Source: Ignatzschineria sp. F8392 | Lineage (GTDB): Bacteria; Pseudomonadota; Gammaproteobacteria; Cardiobacteriales; Wohlfahrtiimonadaceae | Assembly (NCBI RefSeq): GCF_002252045.1 | Contig: NZ_NEFF01000001.1 | Coordinates: 62,001 to 126,000, forward strand | Direction of reading: 5' to 3' | DNA length: 64,000 bases | In this document: positions 37,256 to 46,941 of the stretch, one piece after another | Layout of the letters: every line of letters begins with the position of its first letter | Position numbering within the stretch: position 1 is the first letter of the stretch | Notes under the pieces: generated by a model | Told to the model about the DNA's origin: nothing | Database searches by the model: none | What the model saw: the letters and a program-made list of their open reading frames with translations, nothing else | Program-made: the position numbers and the translations under genes

Positions 37256-40200
37256 ATGAAAAACTTAAATATATGGAAAAAAAGAGCTTTTAATAATGAG
37301 CGTATAGATGAGGAGAGAGGGCATTTTTTGCTACAGCGTTCTCTTTTAAGCTTAACGTTTTTAATTGCATTATCGAGCAATAGTAGCTTGGTGCAGGCGG
37401 GAAACCTGGGTAAAGGGGAAGGTGTTATAGATAAATTTTCATCTCTAATAGAGCGTGAAGTTATAGAGAATGAAATAGGAAACGAAATAGGAAATGGAAT
37501 GGAGAGTAATATCGGCGGGGGAGAGCCATTAAATCGAGATCGATATTATGTGATCAAAAAAGAGATAGAGGCGGCATTATGGCAACAACTAGCAGACTCT
37601 TTTTATTCTGTTTTAGGGAATGAAAAGAGAGAGATAGAATCCCATTCACTTTTTGATTATACGCTCGAAGATGATATGGCCCCTATTATCATAGGAAAGG
37701 ATGTAACTGTTGAAGCCGAGGAGACAATTGTCTTTGGTTCTCATTCAGAGGCAGATCAGGTTGGTGCGGTTGCAATAGGGTTTGATACGAAAGCGGACGG
37801 TCTTGCGGCCGTTGCACAAGGGCATCATGCAGAAGCATTGGGTAATGCAACTATTGCAATAGGCCAATATTCCCAAACTTTACAAGATGAAGCTATCGCG
37901 ATCGGGGGGAATACGGTTGCTCAAGGGGAGTCCTCGATTAGTATTGGTCATGGAGCTCAGAGCAATAATGATTATGCTGTTGCTTTTGGTAGTTCGGCTA
38001 TTGCAAATGGCAATGTGTCGGTAGCGATTGGTGCAGATTCACATGCCTTAGGCGGGGGAAGCTTAAGTATTGGCTCACAAAGTCACAGTGGTGGATATGG
38101 TGCTACTGCTATTGGCCGGGAGGCGAAAGCAAAAGAGATATTTTCAACAGCAATTGGCTTTCAAGCTCTGGCAGAAAAGAGTGGCTCTATGGCTCTGGGG
38201 AATAACGCTCAAGCGTTAGAGGAAGAGAGTGTCGCAATAGGTAATGAATCGATTGTGAAAAACATGAATGAGGTCTCTTTTGGTAATGCGAAATTGAAGC
38301 GGAAATTGGTCAATGTTGAGAAAGGGAGAATTGAGAAAGATTCGACTGATGCAGTGAATGGATCTCAGCTTTATGAAACAGATACAAAAGTGACACAGAT
38401 CGATCAGCGTGTAACAAATCATGAAAACAGGATCAACAATCTTGGAGATCGAGTAACACAACATGATAATCATATTACAAATCTAGAGAAACAAGTGACT
38501 CAAAATAGTGGGGATATTCTCCAGATCGGTGATCAGATTACAACAATCACTCATCAGACCGGTAAGCGTTTAGCCGGGATTGAGGAAGCCTTTGGTGCCG
38601 GCGCAAAATTTGATGATAGAGGTGAGTTAAAGCAGCCGAACTACTCAGTAGCATTAGCACTGCCAGAGGATCAAGAGATTGCAGATGGTGTTGAAGCAGG
38701 TTTCCAATATGTTGGAAAAACCTTAAATGATCACGATAGACGGATCAATGAGAATGCAACTAATATCAAAAACATTACCCAAGGAACTGCCGGGATAGTG
38801 AAGCTCGATAACAATAAGATTGTGATTGATAATCTGTTAGCAAAAGGGGCGATGATTTTTGATTTCTCAGATCAAGATCAAGATCAAGATCAAGGAGGAA
38901 AATCTGTTGCTCGTAAGTTAACAGGTGTCGCCATTGGTGAGGTTTCTGAAACTTCAAGCGATGCAATCAATGGGAGCCAATTGCATGTGACTAATCAGCA
39001 GATAACAGAACTCGATCAGAGTATAAAAAACCATGAAAGTACTATTAATAACCTGGGCGACCGAGTAACAAATCATGAAAGTACTATCAATAACCTTGGA
39101 GATCGAGTAATACAGCATGATAATCATATTACAAATCTAGAGAAACAAGTGACTCAAAATAGTGGGGATATTCTCCAGATCGGTGATCAAATTACAACAA
39201 TCACCCATCAGACCGGCAAGCGCTTAGCCGGGATTGAGGAAGCCTTTGGTGCCGGCGCAGAGTTTAATGAAGCAGGGGAGTTAAAGCAGCCGAACTACTC
39301 AGTCGCATTAGCACTGCCAGAGGATCAAGAGATTGCAGATGGTGTTGAAGCAGGTTTCCAATATGTCGGAAAAACCTTAAATGATCACGACACACGGATC
39401 AATGAGAATGCGACCAATATTAAAAACATTACCCAAGGAACTGCCGGGATAGTGAAGCTCGATAGTAATAAGATCGTTATTGATAATCTGTTAGCGAAAG
39501 GGGCGATGATTTTTGATTTTTCAAATAGCGGGCAAAATCGCGTTTTAACAGGTATTGCTCGGGGGAAGATATCTCAAAACTCAACTGATGCCGTCAATGG
39601 CTCTCAGCTTTTTGAAATGGATCAAAAGATAGAGAAGATCACAAATCTTAATCATCAGAGTCTAGAGGGAGTTGCAGATGCTTTTGGGGGAAGCGCCTAT
39701 GTTAAGGAGGGGATGTTGGAAGGTGTTGATTTTACCAACTCATTAAAAGCAGATAAACCGATTACTAATGTTAATGATGGTTTTGGTTATGTGGCAGATC
39801 GCCTAGATGATCATGATAAACGCCTCGATAAACATGATACAACGTTAGAGAACCATGAAAATCGTATCACTCATCTTGAAGATAACATTACTAATATTGC
39901 TGAGGGAAAATCGGGTCTTGTTCAACTTTCTGAAGATCAAAAAACGTTAGTTGTGGATAATGATCTAGGCAAAAATGCAGATACTTTTGATATCTCCAAT
40001 AGTAATGATGAACGTACTTTAACGGGGGTTAAGCATGGTCAAGTGGCAGAAAACTCTAAAGATGCTATTAATGGTGGACAGCTCTATGCTTCAAATCAGT
40101 CAATAGCAGAGATGTTTGGTGGAGGGGCAACAATCGATAAAGAGGGTTATATCTTAACACCTGAATATCGTTTGGGAGATGACCATATCTTTAATAATGT

Positions 40201-40750
40201 GGGAGATTCATTAAGCTATCTCAATAGTAAGATTCAAGAGCATGGGATCTTTAGTTTAGATCGTGAGAAGAACCAGATCATTATTGCTGAAAATGGGGAA
40301 ATCAACCAAGAGACCGTGGTTAATATGGGAAGTCATAAGGTTGTGGGTGTTGCTAATGGTCGAATTGAAAAGGGATCCCAAGAGGCTATCAATGGCGGTC
40401 AACTTTGGGAAACCCAACAGCAAGTGGCCTCAAATAGTCATCAGATTAAGCATATCAATAACACTTTGAATCATTACAATAATCGGATTTCTAATCTTGA
40501 GCGAACGGTTCAACAAAATCGTAAAGTTGCAAGTGCAGGAATCTCTAGCGCAATTGCGATGAGTTCAATCCCTTATAGCCAATCGAATAAACATTCATTT
40601 GGCATGGGTGTCGGTTCTTATGATGGAGAAGCCGCAGTTTCAATGGGCGTTATTTTTAATATCTCTCCTGATGCTCGATTTAAGATACAGGGTTCTTATG
40701 ATACTCAAAATAAGGCGGGCGTTGGTGTTGGTTTCTCTATCGATTTTTAA
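37256..40750 (+). CDS. YadA-like trimeric autotransporter adhesin
   Basis: 1164 residues. A long signal region (MKNLNIWKK...SSLVQAG, about 1-48) leads to a left-handed beta-roll head (about 158-345) built from about a dozen 14-residue AIGxxSxAxG-type repeats (VAIGFDTKADG, IAIGQYSQT, ISIGHGAQS). Neck motifs of the DAVNGSQLY type recur (about 367, 570, 785, 950 and 1045), separated by coiled-coil stalks with regular Asn-containing heptads (HDNHITNLEKQV). The C-terminal membrane anchor starts near NRKVASAGISSAIAMS and ends GFSIDF. The ATG at 37256 is chosen because AGGAGG is 9 bases upstream; the TTG at 37250 is too close. Two stalk modules are near-identical duplicates. Likely a surface adhesin. 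Monocistronic with its own terminator. Confidence 0.95.
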   Translation: MKNLNIWKKRAFNNERIDEERGHFLLQRSLLSLTFLIALSSNSSLVQAGNLGKGEGVIDKFSSLIEREVIENEIGNEIGNGMESNIGGGEPLNRDRYYVIKKEIEAALWQQLADSFYSVLGNEKREIESHSLFDYTLEDDMAPIIIGKDVTVEAEETIVFGSHSEADQVGAVAIGFDTKADGLAAVAQGHHAEALGNATIAIGQYSQTLQDEAIAIGGNTVAQGESSISIGHGAQSNNDYAVAFGSSAIANGNVSVAIGADSHALGGGSLSIGSQSHSGGYGATAIGREAKAKEIFSTAIGFQALAEKSGSMALGNNAQALEEESVAIGNESIVKNMNEVSFGNAKLKRKLVNVEKGRIEKDSTDAVNGSQLYETDTKVTQIDQRVTNHENRINNLGDRVTQHDNHITNLEKQVTQNSGDILQIGDQITTITHQTGKRLAGIEEAFGAGAKFDDRGELKQPNYSVALALPEDQEIADGVEAGFQYVGKTLNDHDRRINENATNIKNITQGTAGIVKLDNNKIVIDNLLAKGAMIFDFSDQDQDQDQGGKSVARKLTGVAIGEVSETSSDAINGSQLHVTNQQITELDQSIKNHESTINNLGDRVTNHESTINNLGDRVIQHDNHITNLEKQVTQNSGDILQIGDQITTITHQTGKRLAGIEEAFGAGAEFNEAGELKQPNYSVALALPEDQEIADGVEAGFQYVGKTLNDHDTRINENATNIKNITQGTAGIVKLDSNKIVIDNLLAKGAMIFDFSNSGQNRVLTGIARGKISQNSTDAVNGSQLFEMDQKIEKITNLNHQSLEGVADAFGGSAYVKEGMLEGVDFTNSLKADKPITNVNDGFGYVADRLDDHDKRLDKHDTTLENHENRITHLEDNITNIAEGKSGLVQLSEDQKTLVVDNDLGKNADTFDISNSNDERTLTGVKHGQVAENSKDAINGGQLYASNQSIAEMFGGGATIDKEGYILTPEYRLGDDHIFNNVGDSLSYLNSKIQEHGIFSLDREKNQIIIAENGEINQETVVNMGSHKVVGVANGRIEKGSQEAINGGQLWETQQQVASNSHQIKHINNTLNHYNNRISNLERTVQQNRKVASAGISSAIAMSSIPYSQSNKHSFGMGVGSYDGEAAVSMGVIFNISPDARFKIQGSYDTQNKAGVGVGFSIDF
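38445..39524 (+). repeat. Duplicated stalk module inside the trimeric autotransporter
   Basis: About 425 bp at 38445-38870 recurs nearly unchanged at 39099-39524, offset by 654 bp (218 codons), encoding ITNLEKQVTQNSGDILQIGD through DNLLAKGAMIFDFS. Differences are a few silent or conservative changes (for example AKFDDR versus AEFNEA). The first copy ends in four GATCAA hexamers (poly Asp-Gln, near 38872). Confidence 0.93.
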
Positions 40751-40789
40751 AGATTGAGATTGAGGATAGAGGTTGAAGGAAGCATCGCT

Positions 40790-40829
40790 AGATAGATGGG
40801 ATATCATTTATGGTAGCGATGCTTTTTTA
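40790..40829 (+). terminator. Rho-independent terminator of the autotransporter
   Basis: Perfect 11-bp arms AAGCATCGCTA (40790-40800) / TAGCGATGCTT (40814-40824) followed by T residues. Confidence 0.9.
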
Positions 40830-40899
40830 TTGTGATGAAAGAGGGCATAATTACCTCTCTTTATAAATGTAATGATCAATAAGTGTAAGAGAGTCAGCC

Positions 40900-41781
40900 A
40901 TGCGTTGGGAAAATGAGCGGAAAAGTCAAAATATTGAAGATCGTCGTGGTCAAAGACGAGGAAGAACACCGATGCGAGGCGGCATGGGATTGCCCCTTAA
41001 AGGGAAATCGGGTTTAGCAATTTTAGCCGTAGTGATTGCTGCGGGTTATTTTGGTTTTGATTTAACACCACTCCTACAAGGTGAAATACCGGCATTGGAG
41101 CAGAGCGATCATCAAAGATCTCATGCTTCTTATCAAGCATCACCGGCAGAGCAGAGAATGGCAGACTTTACAGCGGTTGCTCTCGCTAAGACAGAAGATC
41201 TTTGGAGAGCTCGTTTTAAGGAGCAGGGAATGCGTTATCGTGAGCCGACCTTAGTGATCTATAGTGGCAGCACAAGTACAGCTTGTGGTTATGGGCAAGC
41301 GGCGATGGGGCCTTTTTACTGTCCTGCCGATGAGAAAGTCTATCTCGATCTGAGCTTCTATAATGATATGAAGCGCAGTTTAGGGGGCGGTGGTGATTTT
41401 GCTCAAGGATACGTGGTTGCCCATGAAGTGGGGCATCATGTACAAAATCTTTTGGGAATTTCAACCGCCGTTCGCCAAGAACAAGCGCGGGTAAGTAAGG
41501 TTGAGGCGAATCGTTTATCGGTGAAGATGGAGTTACAAGCAGATTGCTTTGCCGGCATCTGGGGACGATCGGTACAAGAGCAAAATCTCCTAGAGGTTGG
41601 CGATGTTGAAAAAGCGATGAAAACCGCAGCGGCGATTGGCGATGATCGATTACAGAAGCAGGCAAATGGCGTCGTTGTTCCCGACAGCTTTACGCATGGG
41701 ACTTCTAAAGAGCGTCAGGAGTGGTTTATGCGAGGTTTTAAGAGTGGTGATATCAATGTCTGCAATACTTTTGAGAATTGA
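40900..41781 (+). CDS. Neutral zinc metallopeptidase family protein (YpfJ-like)
   Basis: 293 residues. An Arg-rich N-terminus and one membrane anchor (about 36-56, SGLAILAVVIAAGYFGF) are followed by a periplasmic domain with the zinc motif VVAHEVGHHVQNLLG (HExxH, about 180) and the family blocks TSTACGYGQAAMGPFYCPAD, VYLDLSFYNDM and MELQADCFAGIWG. This is the YpfJ/zinc_peptidase family; substrates are unknown. Starts 149 bp after the adhesin gene with its own AG-rich ribosome site. Confidence 0.92.
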   Translation: MRWENERKSQNIEDRRGQRRGRTPMRGGMGLPLKGKSGLAILAVVIAAGYFGFDLTPLLQGEIPALEQSDHQRSHASYQASPAEQRMADFTAVALAKTEDLWRARFKEQGMRYREPTLVIYSGSTSTACGYGQAAMGPFYCPADEKVYLDLSFYNDMKRSLGGGGDFAQGYVVAHEVGHHVQNLLGISTAVRQEQARVSKVEANRLSVKMELQADCFAGIWGRSVQEQNLLEVGDVEKAMKTAAAIGDDRLQKQANGVVVPDSFTHGTSKERQEWFMRGFKSGDINVCNTFEN

Positions 41782-41838
41782 TATGAGTATTTATGTAAAA
41801 TATCTGTTATTGAGATCTCATATTATAGTTATAAAGAG

Positions 41839-41894
41839 CTGATAGAGAAGATCTGATAGAGAAGATCTGATAGAGAAGATCTGATAGAGAAAAT
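41839..41894. repeat. 14-bp tandem repeat (CTGATAGAGAAGAT x4)
   Basis: Four copies (41839, 41853, 41867, 41881; the last has one mismatch) just before the convergent terminator. Confidence 0.95.
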
Positions 41895-41899
41895 GAAGA

Positions 41900-41930
41900 G
41901 GGCGAATCAATGCTGATTCGCCCTTTTTCT
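41900..41930. terminator. Terminator between metallopeptidase and gabD
   Basis: Perfect 10-bp stem GGGCGAATCA (41900-41909) / TGATTCGCCC (41914-41923) with a T-run on the plus strand and an A-rich left flank, so it may act in both directions. Confidence 0.88.
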
Positions 41931-41965
41931 TATAAAGTCTATTAGTTATATCGTCAATGATGGAA

Positions 41966-43357
41966 CTAAAGTCCGGCAATAGACAGATATTTGGTTTGAA
42001 GATAAGGCTCAATCCCTTCTGATCCTCCTTCACTACCAATACCACTCTCTTTCATACCACCAAAGGGCGCTTGTGCGGTGCTTGGGAGACCATCATTCCA
42101 ACCTAGAATCCCAAAGTCGAGGTTTTCTTGGAAGTAGATACCGCGTTTATAATTATCTGTAAAGAAGTACGCAGCTAATCCAAATGGAGTGCTGTTTGCG
42201 ATCTCAACGGCTTCTTCATCACTTTTAAAGGAGGTAATGGGTGCTACAGGGCCAAAAGTCTCTTCCTGCATAATCTTCATATCTAGTGTGACATTGGCCA
42301 ATACTGTTGGATTGACAAAATAGAACCCTTTTTCATCATCAAAGTGAGTTGTTCCGCCGGCAAGGAGTGTTGCCCCTTTTTCTTTCGCATCCTCAATTTG
42401 CGCCACAATCTTATCAAACCCTTTTTTATTGATCACAGGACCGACTTCAACACCCTCTTCTAAGCCATTTCCTACTTTGAGTGCTTTTGCGGCTTGTGCA
42501 AATTTTTCACTAAACTCATCAATCACCGCTTCATGGACGAGAAAGCGATTAGCGCAGACACAGGTCTGGCCTGCATTACGGAATTTTGAAGCAATCGCTT
42601 GCGTTACCACATAATCAATATCAGCATCTTCACAGATAATAAAAGGAGCATGTCCTCCTAATTCCATAGAGACATGTTTAACGGTATCTGCACTCTCTTT
42701 AATTAACTGTTTTCCAACAGGTGTTGAGCCAGTAAAGGTGATCTTTCTAACATAAGGGCTACTTGTAAAGAGTGGACCCACATCAGCTCCTCGACCGTTA
42801 ACGATCTGAATCACATCCTTAGGAATGCCAGCTTCATGCGCTAGTTCCAATAGACGAATCATTGTTAAGGGCGTATCTTCTGCCGGCTTGACAATAAAGG
42901 TACAACCCGCAGCAAGTGCCGGACCTGCTTTCCGTGTCATCATCGCAGCTGGAAAGTTCCAAGGGGTAATTGCCGCCACTAAGCCAACGCCTTGACGTGT
43001 GACTAAAAGCCGTTTATTAGTGCTATTTGCGGGAATAGTGCGCCCATAGAGCCGTTTTGCCTCTTCAGCAAACCAAGTGAGATAGCTTGCGGTATAGGCA
43101 GCTTCTCCTCGAGACTCTTTAAGCGGCTTACCATTTTCTTTAGTCATGATCTCGGCAAGTTCTTCTTGATGTTCAAGAATCAGTTCCGCCCAGCGATTTA
43201 AGAGTGTCGCTCGCTCATATGCGGTTGTCTTTGAGAAGGTTTTAAAGGCTTCATATCCTGCTTTGAGTTTAGCATTAATGCTCTCTTGATTATCTGCAGG
43301 GATGGTGGCAATCAGCTCCCCTGTCGCTGGATTTCTAACATCAATTGTATTGCTCAT
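41966..43357 (-). CDS. gabD: Succinate-semialdehyde dehydrogenase (NADP+-type, GabD-like)
   Basis: 463-residue aldehyde dehydrogenase. [29 protein letters not shown], the NAD(P)-loop [11 protein letters not shown], catalytic Glu in [18 protein letters not shown] and catalytic Cys in [16 protein letters not shown] place it with GabD: two cysteines in the active-site motif are typical. It oxidises succinate semialdehyde to succinate, finishing GABA breakdown. gabT and an APC permease lie upstream on the same strand, supporting the role, although 310 bp separates it from gabT. Confidence 0.93.
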   Translation of the reverse strand: MSNTIDVRNPATGELIATIPADNQESINAKLKAGYEAFKTFSKTTAYERATLLNRWAELILEHQEELAEIMTKENGKPLKESRGEAAYTASYLTWFAEEAKRLYGRTIPANSTNKRLLVTRQGVGLVAAITPWNFPAAMMTRKAGPALAAGCTFIVKPAEDTPLTMIRLLELAHEAGIPKDVIQIVNGRGADVGPLFTSSPYVRKITFTGSTPVGKQLIKESADTVKHVSMELGGHAPFIICEDADIDYVVTQAIASKFRNAGQTCVCANRFLVHEAVIDEFSEKFAQAAKALKVGNGLEEGVEVGPVINKKGFDKIVAQIEDAKEKGATLLAGGTTHFDDEKGFYFVNPTVLANVTLDMKIMQEETFGPVAPITSFKSDEEAVEIANSTPFGLAAYFFTDNYKRGIYFQENLDFGILGWNDGLPSTAQAPFGGMKESGIGSEGGSEGIEPYLQTKYLSIAGL

Positions 43358-43667
43358 AACTGCTCCTGTTTTGATAATAGACCCCTGGGTCTATGGCATC
43401 GTACTGATAATGATTCTATTGAGAAAACAATGTATCACGAGTATTCAGAGCCACTGATGCTATTTTATACTCGTGTTACTTTAAATTTAAATTATATGAA
43501 GGATAGATTTATAGAAATGATTCAGTAGCCTGGCTCAGTAACCTGGTTTAGTAATATTCTTTCATCAAGATGATAGTGAGATTGAGATTAATCTTTTCAA
43601 GCTTTAAAAATAGCTTCAATATTCTCACTATCCTCACTATCACCTTATCACTCATTATGCGTTTTAA
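43358..43667 (-). other. gabT-gabD intergenic region with long inverted repeat
   Basis: 310 bp between two same-strand genes. GATAGTGAGA (43572-43581) is the perfect complement of TCTCACTATC (43623-43632), and the loop itself contains AAGCT/AGCTT, so the transcript can form a long hairpin soon after gabT. There is no clear T-run, so partial termination, processing or RNA stability control are all possible. A separate gabD promoter should lie nearer 43400. Confidence 0.55.
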
Positions 43668-44963
43668 CTATTGATTGAACGCTTCTGTCAAAATGGTTAA
43701 TCCTCTCTCAAGCTCCGAATCTGTAATCGTTAAGGGTGCTAAGAAACGGATCACATTACTATTGATGCCAGCTGAAAGAAGGAGCAATCCATGATCATTG
43801 GCATATTTTGTAATAGCGTTTGTTTTTTCTGCATCTGGAACTCTGCTCTCAGGAGATTGGACAATTTCTGCCGCGACCATTGCCCCTAAGCGACGAATAT
43901 CACCAATGTAAGGGTGTTTACTCTGTTGTTCAGTGAGATACTCCTCTAGTTTTTGACCTAAAGCTTCTGCTTTTTCGTTAAGATTCTCTTCTTCAACAAT
44001 CTCCATTACCGCAAGTGCAGCGGCACAGGCGAGTGGGCTTCCTGAAAATGTTCCGCCCAATTCACCAGGATTAGGGGCATTGACAATCTCTGCTCGTCCA
44101 ACAACAGCACTTAACGGAACTCCCGCCGCTAAGGATTTTGAAGTGGTCATAAGATCAGGAACAATGTCAAAGTTCTCCATAGCAAAGAGTTTCCCGGTTC
44201 TAGAAAAGCCGGTCTGAATCTCATCTGCAACGAAAATGATGCCATTTTTCTGACAGAAATGGTACACATGTTCAACAAAGCGTTTAGGGGGAATGATAAA
44301 ACCGCCCTCTCCTTGAACAGGCTCCATTACGAGACAAGCAATCGTTTCAGGTGATGCAGTGGCCTTAAAAAACTGATCGAAGCGATGAATGGTATAGTCG
44401 ATATACTCCTCTTCATTCATGTGTGCTGGGCGCTGATAAAGGTAAGGAAAAGGCGCTTGATAGATTTCAGAAGCAAAAGGCCCAAAACCAACTTTGTAAG
44501 GTTTCACTTTACTTGTCATTCCCATGGTGAGATTTGTTCGGCCATGGAAGGCTCTATTAAAAGCGACAACGCCTGTTCTACCGGTAAATTTTCTAGCAAT
44601 TTTTACAGCATTTTCGACAGCTTCAGCACCGGTATTAAAGAGAATCGCTTTTTTATCATGAGTACCTGCAGTGATTTCACAAAGGCGTTTACAAACCTCT
44701 AGGTAACTCTCATACATCATGACGTTAAAACCAGGATGGGTAAACTGATCCAGTTGTGCTTTGATGGCAGTGACCACTTTAGGGTGGCTGTGGCCAACAT
44801 TCATGACACCAATCGCGCCAGCAAAATCGATATATTCCTCTCCTTTCTCCGTTGTGATAGTGGCATTTTTCGCATTTTTAGCAATATTGAGGTTACCGTT
44901 GCTGACGCCTCTGGCAACATATTTGTGACGCATTGCTTGTAACTGTTCTGTTGTATAGGACAT
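43668..44963 (-). CDS. gabT: 4-aminobutyrate aminotransferase
   Basis: 431-residue class III PLP aminotransferase (E. coli GabT 426) converting GABA and 2-oxoglutarate to succinate semialdehyde and glutamate. DFAGAIGVMNVGHSHPKV, FNTGAEAVENAVKIAR, the glutamate-binding segment VMEPVQGEGGFI, DEIQTGFSRTGKLFAME and the PLP-lysine motif TTSKSLAAGVPLSAVVGR are intact. GGAGA precedes the ATG. Neighbouring gabD and a permease suggest a GABA (or related amine) use cluster. Confidence 0.95.
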   Translation of the reverse strand: MSYTTEQLQAMRHKYVARGVSNGNLNIAKNAKNATITTEKGEEYIDFAGAIGVMNVGHSHPKVVTAIKAQLDQFTHPGFNVMMYESYLEVCKRLCEITAGTHDKKAILFNTGAEAVENAVKIARKFTGRTGVVAFNRAFHGRTNLTMGMTSKVKPYKVGFGPFASEIYQAPFPYLYQRPAHMNEEEYIDYTIHRFDQFFKATASPETIACLVMEPVQGEGGFIIPPKRFVEHVYHFCQKNGIIFVADEIQTGFSRTGKLFAMENFDIVPDLMTTSKSLAAGVPLSAVVGRAEIVNAPNPGELGGTFSGSPLACAAALAVMEIVEEENLNEKAEALGQKLEEYLTEQQSKHPYIGDIRRLGAMVAAEIVQSPESRVPDAEKTNAITKYANDHGLLLLSAGINSNVIRFLAPLTITDSELERGLTILTEAFNQ

Positions 44964-45137
44964 TTTAATCTCCTTCTTATTTCAATTTGATGGATTGGTA
45001 TAGCTTGATTGAGTGTGATGCCGTTTCTCTTATTCTAGACAGTAAGTGATATTGCTGAAAGATATTATGGAATTGACCTCACCAATCATTTTGATCAGTC
45101 GATGGACTGTTGTTTCATTTTGATACAATGGGACTTT

Positions 45138-46493
45138 CTAGTTAGAGGTCGTTTGAAGATATCTTCCTTTTGAATGACCAAGAAGAAAATACGCGCCAAT
45201 AAGATACCAACCTAAAACAAGGCTCCATTCAATAGGAAAGTTTAATTCCGCAGGCATACCCGGTAGGTAGAGGGAAAGAAAGCCAATACTGAGTAAGACA
45301 GCAATCCAGCCAATAGTTTTAGGATATTTAACAGCATAAGGGCGTTCAAGATGGGGTTCAAGTCGGCGAAGTTGTAAGAAAGCAAGGGTGACAATAAGGT
45401 AGCCTAATACAATACCGATGCTTCCAGCATTGACGAGCCAATTTAACGCTTGTCGTCCAAGAAACGGCGCTAAGAATGCTAATGCTGTTAAAAAGAGAAT
45501 GGCATTAGAGGGCGTATGAAATTTAGGATGCATCTTTGCAAACCATTGTGGCAACATCCCTCTTATCGCCATCGCATACATAATACGGCTTCCCCCTATC
45601 ACGAAAGCATTCCAACTCGTAATGATTCCAGCAATTCCGCCTATGACAAGGATTTTCCCTAGTAAGGGACTATCAAATAAATTACTCATAGCATCTGCAG
45701 TTGCTAATTTAGAGGTTAAAAGTTCACTATGTGGGAGGCCGATCGATACACCGTAAATAATCAGAACATAGAAGATTAGCGCAGATAAAATCGATATGAT
45801 AAGAATTTTTCCAATCGACTTTGTCGCTTTTACTTCGGAGGCAATCTGTGGGATAACGTCAAACCCTACGAACATAAAAGGAACCATAATCAAAACCTGC
45901 ATTAGCCCATCAAATCCACCGCTAAAGTAGGGTTTTAAATTCTCTGAATCTCCGTAATATCCTGCACCGAATATTAAGAGAAAACCAACGCCGACAATGG
46001 CTATGGTGAAAACGGTTTGTAAAATGGTGGCAGATTTTATCCCTCGATAGTTTAGTGCGCCAAGTAAGAGTGCACCAAATGATCCTATCAAAGCCCATGT
46101 GAGGTAGACATCTGAGTCGGCAATATTCCAGAGGTGAATGTGATGGTTTAGCGGCGAAATGTAGTCAATAACAGTTGGTAGAGCAACGGCCTCAAAGGCA
46201 ATTACAGACATATAACCAAATAGAACAGACCAGCCAGCGAGAAAAGCTAAGGGCATATTGAATGCTCGTTGAACAAAAGCTACACCACCACCCGTTTCAG
46301 GAATCGCTGTTGCTAATTCAGCATAAGTTAAGCCGATTAAAATAATGAGAGCTCCACCTGCAGAGAAAGCGATTGAGGCTCCTAAAAAGCCAGCGGTAGC
46401 TACCCATTCTCCTGATAGAATGACCCAGCCCCAGCCAAGCATTGCTCCCATGGCTAAAAATAAGACATCGATGGATGATATCTTTTTACTCAT
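45138..46493 (-). CDS. APC-superfamily amino-acid/amine permease
   Basis: 451-residue inner-membrane permease with about 12 helices. VLFLAMGAMLGWGWVILSG at the N-terminus, ATAIPETGGGVAFVQRAF and ASEVKATKSIGK are APC signatures. The ATG at 46491-46493 is preferred: AGGAGGAG lies just upstream, and the in-frame extension to 46631 adds a low-complexity 46-residue leader without a membrane role. It is located upstream of gabT on the same strand (174-base gap), so GABA, putrescine-derived or another amino compound is the likely substrate; inferred from context. Confidence 0.87.
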   Translation of the reverse strand: MSKKISSIDVLFLAMGAMLGWGWVILSGEWVATAGFLGASIAFSAGGALIILIGLTYAELATAIPETGGGVAFVQRAFNMPLAFLAGWSVLFGYMSVIAFEAVALPTVIDYISPLNHHIHLWNIADSDVYLTWALIGSFGALLLGALNYRGIKSATILQTVFTIAIVGVGFLLIFGAGYYGDSENLKPYFSGGFDGLMQVLIMVPFMFVGFDVIPQIASEVKATKSIGKILIISILSALIFYVLIIYGVSIGLPHSELLTSKLATADAMSNLFDSPLLGKILVIGGIAGIITSWNAFVIGGSRIMYAMAIRGMLPQWFAKMHPKFHTPSNAILFLTALAFLAPFLGRQALNWLVNAGSIGIVLGYLIVTLAFLQLRRLEPHLERPYAVKYPKTIGWIAVLLSIGFLSLYLPGMPAELNFPIEWSLVLGWYLIGAYFLLGHSKGRYLQTTSN

Positions 46494-46941
46494 AAACTCC
46501 TCCTTGAGTCTTTGTTCTTTTTTATTCGATCTATTATTTGATCTTTTATTTTGGCACTCTTGATTAAATGATTGCTTTGATCCTCTTTTAACTTTTATTG
46601 TTAAACTGACACTCAGATTATGAACATTCAATTAATGAAAGTTGATTGTTGAAAAGGGATCATAGCGCTCAAGCTTATCTTGGTGTGTTACATGCAACTC
46701 TATTTATACATACCCTGAGATTGATTTCAATCAATAATTGCAGGTGTTACGCGCTATTTTTTTGTTGATGAATGATGAGGATGATCTCTTAAACTAGAGT
46801 TAATCGAGTATTTCTCAAGATCAGCAGTGATGTTCTATTTTGGGTAAACAATATTAAAAATGAGTCATCTTTAAGAGTATTTTGAGCTAATATGGAGTGA
46901 TAATTATTAATAATATTAAGAAAAATGGAGTCATATTAGCG
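46494..46941. other. Divergent intergenic region permease / lipoprotein
   Basis: 448 bp. No gene or RNA recognised. It should contain both promoters. The sequence is AT-rich, with TTGATTTCAATCAATAATTG near 46721-46740. Confidence 0.45.

Noticed and set aside
41216-41665. 149-codon minus-strand open frame inside the metallopeptidase gene
   Set aside because: Fully antisense to a gene with an intact HExxH zinc motif and family blocks; no independent support.
46494-46631. 46-residue N-terminal extension of the APC permease
   Set aside because: Polar, repetitive sequence with AGGAGGAG and a fresh ATG just before the first membrane helix; the short form is the likely product.
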